From: Aplysia californica
Taxonomy: Eukaryota > Mollusca > Gastropoda > Aplysiida > Aplysiidae
Length of the DNA stretch: 64,000 nt
Reading direction: 5' to 3'
Assembly (NCBI RefSeq): GCF_000002075.1
Contig: NW_004797545.1
Location: 530,642 to 594,641, forward strand
Part shown: positions 44,936 to 56,517 of the stretch, piece by piece
Layout: each line of letters opens with the position of its first letter
Numbering within the stretch: the stretch's first letter is position 1
Notes under the pieces: generated by a model
The model's input: the letters and a program-made list of their open reading frames with translations, nothing else
Database searches by the model: none
What the model was told of the DNA's origin: nothing
Made by a program: the position numbers and the translations under genes

Positions 44936-47900
44936 CTGTAACAAACAAACAAAATAGAATTATTCAATGGGGGCTCTCGTGGCCTAGAGGTTAAGGTGTT
45001 GGCCTCTCATTCAAAGGTCCCGGGTTCGATTCCGGGTAGTGACCGAAAAATTTTCTTCTCTAAAATTGTCTCCTTTCACCTCCTTTCCTGCTCTCTAGCA
45101 ATATTCTGTCGTCTGCTTTCGTCTCCTCTTTCTGCCCCCACCCCCTCACCTCCTTTGCCCCCTCCTCTGGGCTCCTGACTCTTTCTGCAGCCTTTCTACT
45201 GCTACTCCTTGACTCCTTCTTACAGCTGTCTTTCTGCCACAACCCTGATCTTTTGGTAGGAAAGATCTACACCTAGCCTTCTTGGACAAAGGCGAAAAAT
45301 CTCGGAGGGCCCGTGTGCAAGTTGCGCACGCTAAAGATCCCTTGGTGGTCTAAAATCGATAAGAGTAGGCTTCGGCCGCCACCCGGGCAAAATTCAAAAT
45401 TTCCTACCAACTGAAAATATTAGGTGTGTCCCGCGCGCTCATATGACCTATGCAGTTGCGAGCGCCGTAAAACACTTTACAAAAACAAAACAACAAAAAA
45501 AGAATTATTCAATATCAGAAGAAGAGATGAAAAATGAGGATACTGTCGCTTTGGAGAGGAAATGTTATAGTAGAACTCTAAGAATATCCTGGAAACAGAA
45601 GTTTAAGAATAAAGAGGTACTATGAGGAATAGGATAGAAACACCAACACTCCTCCAGAACATGATGAATCTGAAACTGAACGACTGTGGACATACCAAAC
45701 ACCATGATTCACTAAAGAAACATACGTCCTGACGCGGTGGAGTCAGGCGCTCGTCAATTTTTGGGCATGTGGAGTTATTGATATCATCATACAGTTTATT
45801 TATTTGTCTTGCTGTCGATGAAAAAAATACCCATCAATCATTAATAGAAGTCTAAATATTGCAATTGAAGGAGGTGGAGTCGCCTGATTTCAGGGGTAAA
45901 ATAAGCAAGAAAATGGGTGCCAAAGCTTAGTAACTTCAATAATTTAAGAGTACTTAAAAACTGAAAAATTATATGCATTTAATCAACTTTTTTCTAAAAC
46001 AATCACATGGAAATCTGTTTTTATGCGGACATAATTTAAAAGATGTTTAAACAAATAACCAAAATTCTATAAAAATTGCAAAATTGGCAGAAAAATGCCT
46101 GTTTCTTCAAGTTCATAATTTTGACGTGCACCTGATTTCACCATGGTGCCCCTATATATTTTAGAATCTAAGCAAAAGTAGACAGCAAGACAGGAAGGGA
46201 AAGAGCTAACAGAAGATGGAAACAGGACATAGAAACCTGGCTTAGAACCAAAACAACCCAAGAAGACAGAATTGCAAGAGACAGGTGTCCAGGTGTGTCA
46301 TTGCAGAAAAGTACAAGAAACAACATCCAACCGCTAAAAAAGCTAAGAAGAAGACAATCATAAGAAGTTTATTCTTGTTGATGTTGTACGCCCACAACAC
46401 ATGCATGTTCTTTCAATGGCAGCAAATAAAATGTTTCAAACTAAATTTTAATGCCTCATACTAGACCTATCCACCAGTGTCTGTTATGCTTTAAAAACGC
46501 ACTTTGTCGTTGCATGCAGAAGACACAAGTTTGAGTCTCGTGTGGAGGAGGATTGCTTAAGGGGTCTAGCGGGCAATGTTCTGGGTCAATTTTCGATGAA
46601 ATTATTGACTTTCTGGAAAACAGCTTTTTAACACCTTTGATCATTGCTAAATCAGATGTTCTGGTCCATTTGGTTAAAAAAAATTAATAAAATAGAGGTG
46701 AAAATATGTCTCAAACGACCTCACCCCCCTCTTGCAAAAACGACTGCTTGGTCACTTATCCTCTCTTTTTTTGTTACATTTTGTGTCTACTTGGTTCACT
46801 AAACTTCCATAAATGAGGTTAGAGTCTAATTGTAACTGTACAGAAATTAGATTTTATGTGATTAAAAATAATAGTGCATATGGCACTGGAACCACAAGAA
46901 GGAGCAAACCCTCAAATTACACAGTGACATTTTCATTTCTCAAAACTTTATTTTTGAAATACCCTTCATCACTAAAATCTTAAAATCTGAGCTACTAATT
47001 AAGAAAAAGTACTGAAACCTTCAAAGTATGAGCAGATTTGGTAGTTACAGACACCTGGCTAGTTATTTGAGAAAATGTACCTTAATATTTAGAAATCCGT
47101 ATTTACAATTTGATTTTGTGTTCAAAATAGGTACCAAAAAAGGGACATTACTTTGGAACCCCCAGAAATTTCAGAACATTGGAAGTATACCAAAAAAAAC
47201 CCAAGCCAGGTACCTATAACTAAGATTATTATTACTTGATATTTATTATAAAATTAATATTATACCTTTTGGTTTTCAAAATTTTAAGACTTTCCTAAGT
47301 ATAGTACAATTTCAATATGGCCGCTGGTGTTACATAACACTTTGGGTTAAACTGTTTTTAAGCATTTTGATTTATTTCTGGGATGGTACCACATATTTTG
47401 GGAAAATATGGTTTAAAAAATTGCATAAATGACGTAGATAGCTAGCTTTTCTTGGCAGCTAGCTAGCTAGACCCCCCTTAATTGAGAATCATGTGATCTT
47501 GTGTCCCTCTTACCCTGTGTTGGCTCTGACAGTCATGTAGTAGAAGCTCACGCCCTGTAAGTGCTAAATTTTATATATAATATAGAGTTGATTGGGTGAA
47601 GAGTATACAACACCTACAATTAACATTCCATACTACTTCCTAAATCAAGAGTTTACCGGAAGCTTATAGGCCAATACTAAAAAATAGGTTTTCACGAAAT
47701 TAAAAAAGAAACAACTGCTCAGGACCGACCTCTTAACCATACCTAGTTCATAAAGGACAGGGCAAAGAGAGTGAAATGATGGCTTGGGTTTGAATTCCTG
47801 GTAGGGCATCTTTAGAACTTGAGTTGACTGAAGAGTCATCAAGAGTCACGAGGCTCAATCCTATAATTATTGGACATGGAAAATTCAACGGTTCTGCCTC

Positions 47901-50900
47901 CAAGGTAGCGTAACAGAGAGGGACATTAAAGCCATCCTACCATACCAGACGCCCCTGCAGGTGGGGGGCCCCATAGTTTTACTATGGGGGAGTAAAGAAT
48001 ACACATGCCGTGATAGGCGACTAAAGATGCGTAGGTCTGGCCACTCGAAAAGTTACAGTTTGCGGAGGGCCAACTACCCGACCCAGTAAAAAAGGAAAGT
48101 TATAGAAACACGAACAAACATGCCTTATAATTTTTCCATCTTGGGAGACTAGGGAGCTTCTGCAACAGCAGGAACAATGAAGAACAGCGGACAAAGCCGA
48201 AAAGACTCTTCTGACCCGAAACCTTCTTAGTTGAACAAGTGTCTCCGGATTGCGTTGTGGAATGTTCGCACCATGTATGAAGCAGGAAAGAGTTCTCAAG
48301 TGACACAAGAGATGAAAGGATACAGGCTGCACATACTAGGAGTCAGCAAAACCCACTGGATACAGTCTGGAGTCACGGAAATGGATGTACAGAAAAGTGG
48401 GAAGACGTGGAGTGACATCAAGCAACTAGCCCAGGATAGGGAAAGGTGGAGAGTGTTTGTTCGTGGCCTATATCCTGACCCAGGGTGAGAAAGGCAATGA
48501 TGATGATGACCATACCAGAGCATGCAGCAGAGAACGTCAATGAAGTCTCCAAACAGAGTAGGCTCAGAAACAGGAAACTCACCAAGGAAAGAGAAACACA
48601 TTTGGACAAAGCTAAAATTGAGAAGAACAATCATTGTGATTTACTTCACGGATCAAAAATGTTTGGCACCTCCTTCCACAGATCCTAAACCAATAAGGAG
48701 GTGGGCTACTTTGACCCTGCCAGTCTGGGCCTACACAAGCTGAGTGGGACTGAGCATCCCAACAGACAGACGGAGGTAGTAACTCAATAAAACGACTTTC
48801 CCATTTGGAAACTAAACTCAAATCTTAACAGAGTAACAGCAAAGTGCCTAACTATTACACCACAGACATCAACGTAATTTACACAATAAGAACAAACTGC
48901 ATCTATTTAGATTTAGAAAGAGTTTTATAGGTACTTGAAACACAATTAGATAAGGTAAAAATTGAAGATTTGACGTGGGTTTTTTTAGAGTAACATATGA
49001 GGAGAGGTATATAATGACAATTAAGATGTTGGATGATAAAAAAAAGGAGTTAACCACACCAGAACATCCGTTAGCCACCCACAGATACATCTGTGCATAG
49101 AGCAAACTATTCCAACAAGGAAATGAAGGTACAAGATGGTTAGGATGTCGAACTTGCAACCAAAAGGTTAATGGTTCAAACCCCTGCCCTAGGCAGAGGC
49201 ACTTCACTACAGTGGGAATGGGTACCCAGTTAGAGACAGGCAAAAGATCTGGTTAATTTGTAGGTGAATGAGTACTTAATCAGCTGCTTGCCCTGTAAGC
49301 TTTGCTGGGTTACTAATACAGCATGCTGTGGCTTTGGTGGCCTAGTGGTTAGGTTACCGGACTTGTAATTGTGAGGTTGCGGGTTCGGGGGTTCGAGCCG
49401 CGGGCCCGCTGTTGTGTCCTTGGGAAAAGCAATTTACACTAATTTTCCTCACTTTACCCAGGTGAAAATGGGTACCAAGCCATAGACTAGACAGTGAAAG
49501 ATCTTGTCAGTTTGTTAGTGTTTGAGCGCTTAATCAGCTGCTTGCACTGTATGCTTCCCAGGAAGCTGAGAATGTGAGTGTCCTCTGGTCTGCTGGGGTA
49601 ATAATATAGTGTAAAGCGCATAGAGCTTGCTTTCGAGTGGGGGCATGCACTATACAAATGCTATTTATCATTTATTATCATTATTAGAGCATGAAAATGT
49701 GCTATTATTTAATAATAAATGCAATAATCATATTTAGGTACTTACTTTGGACATACACAGTCCAGCTTGTTCTTCTTCAGCCATTCCCGGACATCCGCTG
49801 GACTCCAGGAGCCCAGGGCGAGCAGTAACTTCTGGACATTGCTCTCCATGGTGCTAGTCCCTGACCCAGACAATGAAGCCCCAGAGAGGGATTGGTTAGC
49901 TTCCTCATCCTCCTCCTCCTCCACATCATCCTCTTCAGAAATGTAAATACTGTCATCCTCTTCATCTCTTTCCCTCTTTACATTTTTCAGTGCTGCTAAC
50001 GAGTTGGCGCCACTTTTTCGGGACAGACCCAACGAAGTTGCAGCATTGTCTATCGACAAAGGTGAGCTCAGTCCACCGGTGGAGGAAGTAGACAACCTTC
50101 GACTGGACGGAGAGTTCGTGAGAGGCTGACCGCCGGCTGTGATAGCTGCCACGTCCTGACTGACCCGAGCTAGACGATTCTGAATGTACTCCAGCTGTCT
50201 CTCTGTCAGGTTCAGAGGTCCACCCACATGGTTGGGCAGCATGCAGCTTGGCTGAGAGCTGGAGTGAGATACAGGCCCTTCAGAGCTGTCTGAGAGATGA
50301 TGCTCCTTTTTGGCTATGACAGCTGTACTTACAGAGTCCAACATTGGCCTCTCTGGTTGCCGTTCAGACACACCTTCAGAAGGGATTTCCTCAGACATGT
50401 TTCGTTGAACTTCAGAGTGCTTTTCAACAGATACAGAACTACCAGCTGTGTGTCTCGGAGAGTCTGAGAGTTCCTGAGCAGGAGAAACATCTTTAACTGC
50501 TGAATGTTCAGAAGGCTGTTGGATAGGAAGAGCATCACAGCTGTAAACACTGGTATCTCTGACAAGATGTTCAGCTTCGGACAAATCCTCTACCACACAA
50601 ACTCTTTGAGAAAAACCTTGGAGACTAGATCTATCTATAGAGCCGTCCTTTTCCTTAATATGAAGGTCACTCTGGTCATCATCAGAATCTGAGTTGTCTA
50701 TCTCAATTACTTCATCAGGAACAAATGGCTGCGCAGGTACCACCGCTTCCTCTTTCACGGCGACAACCTCCACATCTGATACTGCAGGTGACTCTCGCTC
50801 ATGGAATACCCCCTCACTTCCTGCTTGAGACTCCTCCACACCACCCAACACTTTATCCATAGCCATATCTGAGATGCCAGAAGCCAGAGAGTCCCTAACC

Positions 50901-53900
50901 TCGTCTTGACCTGGAGGTAAATCTTCCTCATGGTCAGTGTCGGAGTCCACAAGATCAATGACCTCCCTCCTGTTGAGGGTCCTCACAGGAGTCTGTGGCT
51001 CTTGCTTGATGCACAGCTCTTCAGACTGATCTTGTCCACAGGTGGTCACTGCCAAGCCTTGACCACATCCATCAGCCACAGTGACCGACACAGTGTAGAC
51101 ACCAGTAGTGGGCAGACATAGATCATCAGGACAGTTGACCGTCACGTGCCCGGCAGGCAACCTCTCAGACCTATCAGGGGCTGAGTCTGAAGTGTGCCAG
51201 GCAAATATTGAGTCTTCCAGTGGAGTCCATAACTTTCTTAGGGTGGGAGAAGCCTTCACAGGGGCCCGGGGTGCAGTGTACTGCGCTGCAGGGGGAGGAG
51301 GTTCAACCACTATTGCTACCTGAGCTTGAGTACATGTTTCTCCAGACCGAGGCCCGGCGGGCGGCAAATTAAGAGACGAAAGCTGACTGGACGAACTGGA
51401 CAAAACCTTATTTGTGACAACTGAAGATGCAGAGCCAGCCACCTCCATTCCTTTTTGTGAAGCTGGAAAGGTCAAGGGCACTGCCCCTGGAAGAGGCTGA
51501 GCGCCGGCTCCAGAACCGCAGCTCGACCCAGATTTGTATGTGGTCAGTCGTGTACTATTATCAGAGTGGACAATTCCTGGAAGAGAAGTAGTCTCAGCAA
51601 AGGTGCTGGTGGAAATAGACAGCAATATTTGGGCGGCAGTCTCGTCAGTACAACTTTCTGTGCTAGATGGAGTCTCATGAGCGCTGGTCTCGTTTGGACA
51701 CCGTTCATTCCTTGACAGAGTCACATGCCGGAAGGCAGACTGTGAACTTCTGGTTGGAGACAGAGGCACGGAGGAAAGTTTAGTTGATGAAGAAAGACCG
51801 GAGGCTGGGTCTCCTAGGGATGTGGAAGGGGCTGCTACAGTGGATGCCAAGCCGAGGACTGATTCTGTCATTTTTGGGACGGACCGAGCCATGACAGTGG
51901 TCACAGAATTCGACCCTGTTGATACTGAGGTGGCTACTGATTCAGAAACTAATGGGACTGATTGGGTCATAACAGCTGTCACCAAGTTTGATCCCAGCAA
52001 ATCCGAACGGGTTGCCGATTCAGAAACTGTTGAGACAGAGCAGGAGGCTACAGTCACCACAGAGACCTGACTCAAGACAGATCCTGTTACTCCGTGATTA
52101 GACAGACGCTCCGATGGTGTCCCATGTTGGTCTGAGCTTTTAGACAGCGACAACAGCTGTGCCAGGTGAGCCTTGCTGTCAGAAGTCTCTCCCAGGTCAC
52201 TACCAGGCATGGCTAGTGTTCTGGTAGACAAAGATGAACGAGCCACATATGATTGGTTCAGAGACATCGTCACTCTTGTCACTGCTTGAGGTGATGGAGA
52301 AGGGCCGGAAGAGGATGTTGCTGCAGCTGTGACTGAAGCTGCTATCGTCGTGGGTATTGCAGAGCTAGCAACAGCCTGAGACGAGCGTTGTGTTGATACG
52401 GACTCCTGAGTTGAGGGAGGGTTTGAACTTTGGTTTGCTGCTCTCTGTTGCGATAACAGACGAGATAAGTGATACTTGCTGTCAGCAGCCTCCTTCAATC
52501 TATCAGATGTGTGTCGTCGCTCGACGCTGCTCATATCATTGCCAAAGGGTGATATCACATGTGATGTAACTGCGGTCATGTCACTGCCAGGTGTTGTAAC
52601 GTGTGATGTCACTACTGTCTTGTTGCCTGAAGGTACTGTTTTTGTAACTGCTCCAGTTGAAGTAGATTGACTAGATGTAGAGACAGTAACAGTAGCAGAT
52701 GCAGCTGAGCACATATAAGATTCCGATGCACTTTGTCTCGATACACACTTGGACACTGGTTGCGAGTTTGAACTTACATCTGTAGGACGTTCCCGTAGTT
52801 GAAACAGACGTGCCTTGCTGTCAACAGCTTCATCAGTACAGTGGGACACAGACTCTTCAATCCCATGAAGCACACTTCCTGATTTGGTCACAGAAGTCTC
52901 TGAAGTTCTGTGGCCAGCATGTAACTGGTCTGGTCTGGAGGCAACTCCCACAGAAGCCTGGTGGCTAGTGCAAGTGGAGACAAGCCTATCATTATCCAAA
53001 CTATCAGAAGTAACAGGTTTAGAATTAGCACTCACACTTGGATCGCTGATATGAATTCGCAAAGGAATAAGCATACTGGAAGGCTGATCACTTTCTTGGT
53101 TTGCAATTTCTTGTCTCTCTTGTTTAATGTTCTTCACAGGAGCTGGCACTTTAGAAGTCTGCGGTGGAATTTGTGTCTGAGGAGAAGAGGCAGAAGAAAC
53201 TGGCTGTGCCATCTGATTCCTGTTGACTGGCTGAGCATCCACTAGCAAACTGGCCGATGGTGGCCGGAGGGAGAATGCTGCCCAAATGGGGCTGCCACTA
53301 ACAGCTTGAGGGTTTGAGCTGGCAGATACACTAACAGTTTGCGGGTTTTGGTAGGGAGATATACTAACAAGAGGTGGGGGAGGATTGGGTACTATAGCAA
53401 CATGTTGAGGATGAGGATTTTGAGCGACATCAAGCAGCACTCCTACCCCTGGCCAGGACATAGCCAAATTGTGCAACATTTGACTGCCAGAAGCTGCACG
53501 GCTGTCATGCTCAACAGCATGGACATTTTGTGAAGATGCTGCATTGGTTACTTTTGTCTTTGGTGGTGGTTTCCGCACAGAGCAACTGTTTTGGGAGGTA
53601 TTTATAACATCCATCATATTAATCAATGGAGGCATCCCTCGTGCAGTGAAGACATTCCTATCTCTTGCATGCTCTGGGGCAGGAGCAAGAGGGCCCTTAT
53701 TATGAGGAGCATCAGGGCGTATCTGTGGGATGTCAGTGGGGAACACTTGAGAGGTGTGCAAACTGTGGCCAGAGTGGGTCATTTGGCCGCCCTGCCCTGG
53801 CCTTTCTGATACCTTCACCGCTGCCTTTTTGAGGACCGTCTGTTGCCTACTGCTGGGTACAACCTCATGTCCACGTGGCCCAACCAGCTGAGAGGCAGAC

Positions 53901-56517
53901 GCAGCATGGGGAAAGTAACCATAGGGATGATTCCCGCTGCCAGAGGAAGTTAATGAGGAATTTCTGTGTGTTGCGGATGACAGCTGTACCTGTGTACTTT
54001 GAATGGCAGATGGCATCACTTTAGGCCCAGCTGTAGCACCGAGAGGGTGTGAACCCATCGCCTTGTACATTGTGTTGTAAAAATTGCGATCAGAAACTCC
54101 TCCTGTTGTTGGCTTGCTCTGGTGAGCTGGGGGTGGACTGCGAGGGTCAGAATAAGAGGAATTGTGTGGGGTCTGAGGCATTCGGGGAGAAGGCTGGCAT
54201 GGCGACTGAACAGGCACTGGAACTCCACCAGAGGTCAAAGGGTATGGGATACCAGGATGGGGTTCTCTACCATAAGGCACTTTTAATCTGGAGTGTATCT
54301 GATGCCAGATGTTTGATTCTGAACCAACCATTCTAGGGTGTCCTTTAGGTAAAGGCCCTGCAGTCTGCATAACACTCTTCCCTGTTTGAGGGGCCATCGG
54401 AGAGGCCACTAGTTGGATATGTGACTGCTGTGACTGTGGTAAAGAGAGTGACTGTGACAAGGGGAGGGATGGGGGCAACATGGGACCTAAATGATCTCTC
54501 CTGCTAACAGAAACCAAGCATGAACTGATAGGAGCTCTGCTGTCGGGGACAGAAAATTGGCTTTCTGGTTGAAGGGGAGGAAGGGCACACTTCGGCAGCT
54601 TAACCTGCGAGTGTGGATGGGCCTCCGGCGGTAAACCAGCTCGGTAGTGGACAGTAGCCTCCTTGGCTGTGTAATGCGAGGAGGACAAGTGGCCATAGGA
54701 GTCCCCCCACTGGGACAGACTTGCAGAGACACTTGTCATCCCTGAGGAAAGTCGATCATGTGAAGGAGATGGGAAGTTTCCCTGAGGACAAGGAATCAAA
54801 TTGTGAGGTAGTTTAGTTGAGCTGTGGTGACTAACAGGGGGTGCTTCGAGGGATACTACAAACTGGTCTGCTGAAGTACCGGAGGGACTCTTCCGCAAAA
54901 TGAGCTTTCCATTGCTAGTTCTTTCTTTCTGCACCGTCCAGTTGACAGGCGTGGGCAGGGAAGCTGTAGAAGCAGCAGGAGGAGGAGAGTGTCCTGATTT
55001 GTGGTGGCTAGTCTCTCGAGAATTGTCCGGTGTCCTGGGAGACAGCTTGTCTCCATCACATTTTGTGCTTGCCACATTCAACAAAAAATTAGGGGGAGCA
55101 CTTTCTGACTGATCACCAGGGTGGTAAGGGGTCACTGTTTGTCCAGTCAAGAACTGCACAGACATGTGCGGATGTAAATGACCAGACAAACGTGGTGTCT
55201 GCTGAGAATCACTGTTGTTTTGAGGATTTGAAGGAAAAAGATTCTTCACGTGGTAGGGTTTCGGGCTTGGGTCTGAAGTCTGAGCTGCAGGCGTGGATCT
55301 CTCCAAGTTGTGAGTGTTCAGGTCACAAGCACCTACCTGACTCAGTGGGAGGTTCTTTTGTCCTACACTCCCACCCTCGTCATTGAAGAGAATTGGCTTG
55401 TTGGCTTCACACACAGATGAGCTGACCTCATTAGCTTCACTGACAGACTCACCAGATGCCGTGCCACTTTCACTCTGAGCCAACTTTGATGCAGAAGATA
55501 TAGAAACAGATTCAGACTTCTTAGGTTTACTGCCTTTTGCCTGTGATGAAGATTCGTCTTCATAATCATCCTCAAGTAACTCTGCATAGTTGATCCGTTT
55601 CACTTGTCGTTTTGATCGTCTTTCTAACGATTGCGTGCTGCTATCAGCATCAGCGATCACAGGGCGTGACGACTCAGCTCCACCACTTCCTCTGAGAGAT
55701 TTGGTGGATTCGCTATTTGTAGACGAAGAAGCATCAACTATATTTCTCTTAGACTCAAAAGACGATGAAGAAACTTCCACTTCATCCCCAGAGAAGGAGT
55801 CCTCTTGCAGGTCGAAAGTCTCAGAGTCCTCAGCAGGGTCTATTTTTGTCCTAGAGTCATCCTCTTGCGACCCTTCATTGTCTTCTTGCAACCCTTCATC
55901 CTCCCACGCAGCTACTGACACACTTGATGAAGTCGAATTTTTTGCTACATCTTCAATAACTTGATCAATACGACCCAAAACATCTGCATCCATGCAGATG
56001 CGTTTGGCACTTTTGGAACAGTTGGGTGTCTCATGCTTGGACGTGTGACTGCTGCCACTAGAAGACAGAGAGGACTTGCTCTTCACAGATGCACCATGAG
56101 GTGAGGACGCATCCTCTAAACTCAACCGCTTTACAGAGTTACCTTTACCCCTTCCTCCTCTGAAAGACTGAAACTTAAACTTTCTGTGAGGGCTAGATAT
56201 GATAACGCCAGTGGGAGAATCAGAGCCATCTCCAGGCTTGGTGGGCGAGTTCTCGATCTGAAGGCGATCGAGCAATTCGCGTTGTCGTTTCACTTCGCGT
56301 TGTCGAATCCGATATTTCTCAAGAGCCAACCTTTTTTTCTCAACCCGGACACGAGAGTCCTCGGCTCTTTGCTGACGCCTCTCCAACAACCGCTGGCGTG
56401 CCTCTGGCGTCAGAGGCACCTGTGAGCCTGATGCTCTTAGGCCACCACGTCGACTTCTTCCATAATTTGAAAAAACACGCCAGGTAGAACCGCTGTTGTT
56501 CTTGGCTCCTGGAAGGT
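44773..56517 (-). CDS. Very large disordered nuclear-type protein with C-terminal SAM-like domain (last two coding exons)
   Basis: Two exons (56517-49746 and 44935-44773) join in frame to give 2310 residues of a protein whose N-terminus lies upstream. Visible parts, with residue numbers counted from 56419: an Arg/Glu-rich predicted coiled coil (about 1-55, PEARQRLLERRQQRAED); a basic RGGRGKGN patch; a long Ser/Thr/Pro/Gln-rich stretch; three DSK-x-L-x-x-L motifs near 1197, 1313 and 1415; two SUMO-interaction-like motifs, EVIDLVDSD near 1817 and EVIEIDNSDSDD near 1902; sumoylation-like motifs IKQE, VKEE and VKRE; an acidic tract near 2160; and a C-terminal SAM-like domain. This suggests a nuclear SUMO-linked scaffold or co-regulator. 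I do not recognise the orthologue, and the function is inference from motifs only. Confidence 0.85.
44969..45500 (+). repeat. SINE family 1, full-length 532-bp copy with 13-bp target duplication
   Basis: Flanked by AGAATTATTCAAT (44956-44968 and 45501-45513). The head has a tRNA-like A-box (CGTGGCCTAGAGGTTAAGG) and B-box (GGGTTCGATTCCGGG), then a long C/T-rich body. The tail is GCGCTCATATGACCT, GTTGCGAGCGCCGTAAAAC and an A-rich end. The perfect duplication means a young insertion. It lies in the last intron of the SAM-domain gene, 33 bases from the final acceptor. Confidence 0.95.
45725..46151 (-). mobile_element. Family A inverted-repeat element, copy 10
   Basis: GTCCTGACGCGGTGGAGTCAG at the left, CACCTGATTTCACCATGGTG at the right. 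Followed directly by a LINE 3' fragment. Confidence 0.78.
46153..46365 (+). mobile_element. LINE 3' end fragment
   Basis: Plus-strand frames give DIETWLRTKTTQEDRIARDR and CPGVSLQKSTRNNIQPLKKL, resembling the last part of a non-LTR retrotransposon ORF. Short and broken. Confidence 0.5.
46366..47880. other. Non-coding part of the large SAM-gene intron
   Basis: A short SINE 2 head remnant at 46475-46560 (plus). The rest is AT-rich and unassigned. Confidence 0.5.
47890..48525 (+). mobile_element. Internally deleted LINE: 5' region and endonuclease start fused to the 3' end
   Basis: RIALWNVRTMYEAGKSSQVT and HILGVSKTHWIQSGVTEM are the start of an AP-type endonuclease domain. The frame then passes straight into DVQKSGKTWSDIKQLAQDRE and WRVFVRGLYPDPG, the C-terminal end of the ORF, followed by a GATGATGATGA tail. 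The 3' part matches 58030-58215. Confidence 0.8.
48690..48870 (-). repeat. tRNA-derived SINE family 2, copy
   Basis: GAGTGGGACTGAGCATCCCA, ACAGACAGACGGAGGTAG, then the aged head at the right (AGTGCCTAACTATTACACCA on the plus strand). Confidence 0.75.
48905..49085 (-). repeat. SINE family B copy
   Basis: Plus strand reads AAAGAGTTTTATAGGTACTTG, GAGTAACATATGAGGAGAGG, GAGTTAACCACACCAGAACA and TTAGCCACCCA, which is the family in reverse. Confidence 0.75.
49115..49318 (+). repeat. tRNA-derived SINE family 3, shortened copy
   Basis: GATGGTTAGGATGTCGAACTT, GGTTAATGGTTCAAACCCC (B-box), GGGTACCCAGTTAGAGACAG, AAGATCTGGTTAATTTGTAG and TAATCAGCTGCTTGCCCTGT. Confidence 0.75.
49324..49690 (+). repeat. 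tRNA-derived SINE family 3, full copy
   Basis: Head GCTTTGGTGGCCTAGTGGTT with B-box GGTTCGAGCC, CCCAGGTGAAAATGGGTACC, AAGATCTTGTCAGTTTGTTA, CTTCCCAGGAAGCTGAGAAT and the tail GTAAAGCGCATAGAGC with AT-rich end. Ends about 50 bases before the giant exon. Confidence 0.85.
49746..56517 (-). CDS. Giant 6.8-kb coding exon of the SAM-domain protein
   Basis: Open for 6772 bases between acceptor AG at 56518-56519, preceded by a strong T-rich tract, and donor GTAAGT at 49745. Reading continues upstream of the first possible start at 56419 as LRASGSQVPLTPEARQ back to the acceptor, so the true N-terminus is on an earlier exon that was not found. The exon begins with two bases completing a codon. Low-complexity Ser/Thr content is high, but the absence of stops over 2250 codons makes it certainly coding. 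Confidence 0.95.

Noticed and set aside
44969-45045. True tRNA gene
   Set aside because: A- and B-boxes are present, but the sequence continues into a 532-bp SINE with target duplication and has a second copy of its body at 19012.
51822-52070. Plus-strand frames opposite the giant exon (many of 60-120 codons)
   Set aside because: Shadow frames of a Ser/Thr-rich coding exon on the other strand; no splice or homology support.
56417-56419. Start codon of the giant exon at 56419
   Set aside because: The codon is GTG and the frame stays open upstream to a strong acceptor at 56518, so the exon is internal or at least not initiated here.
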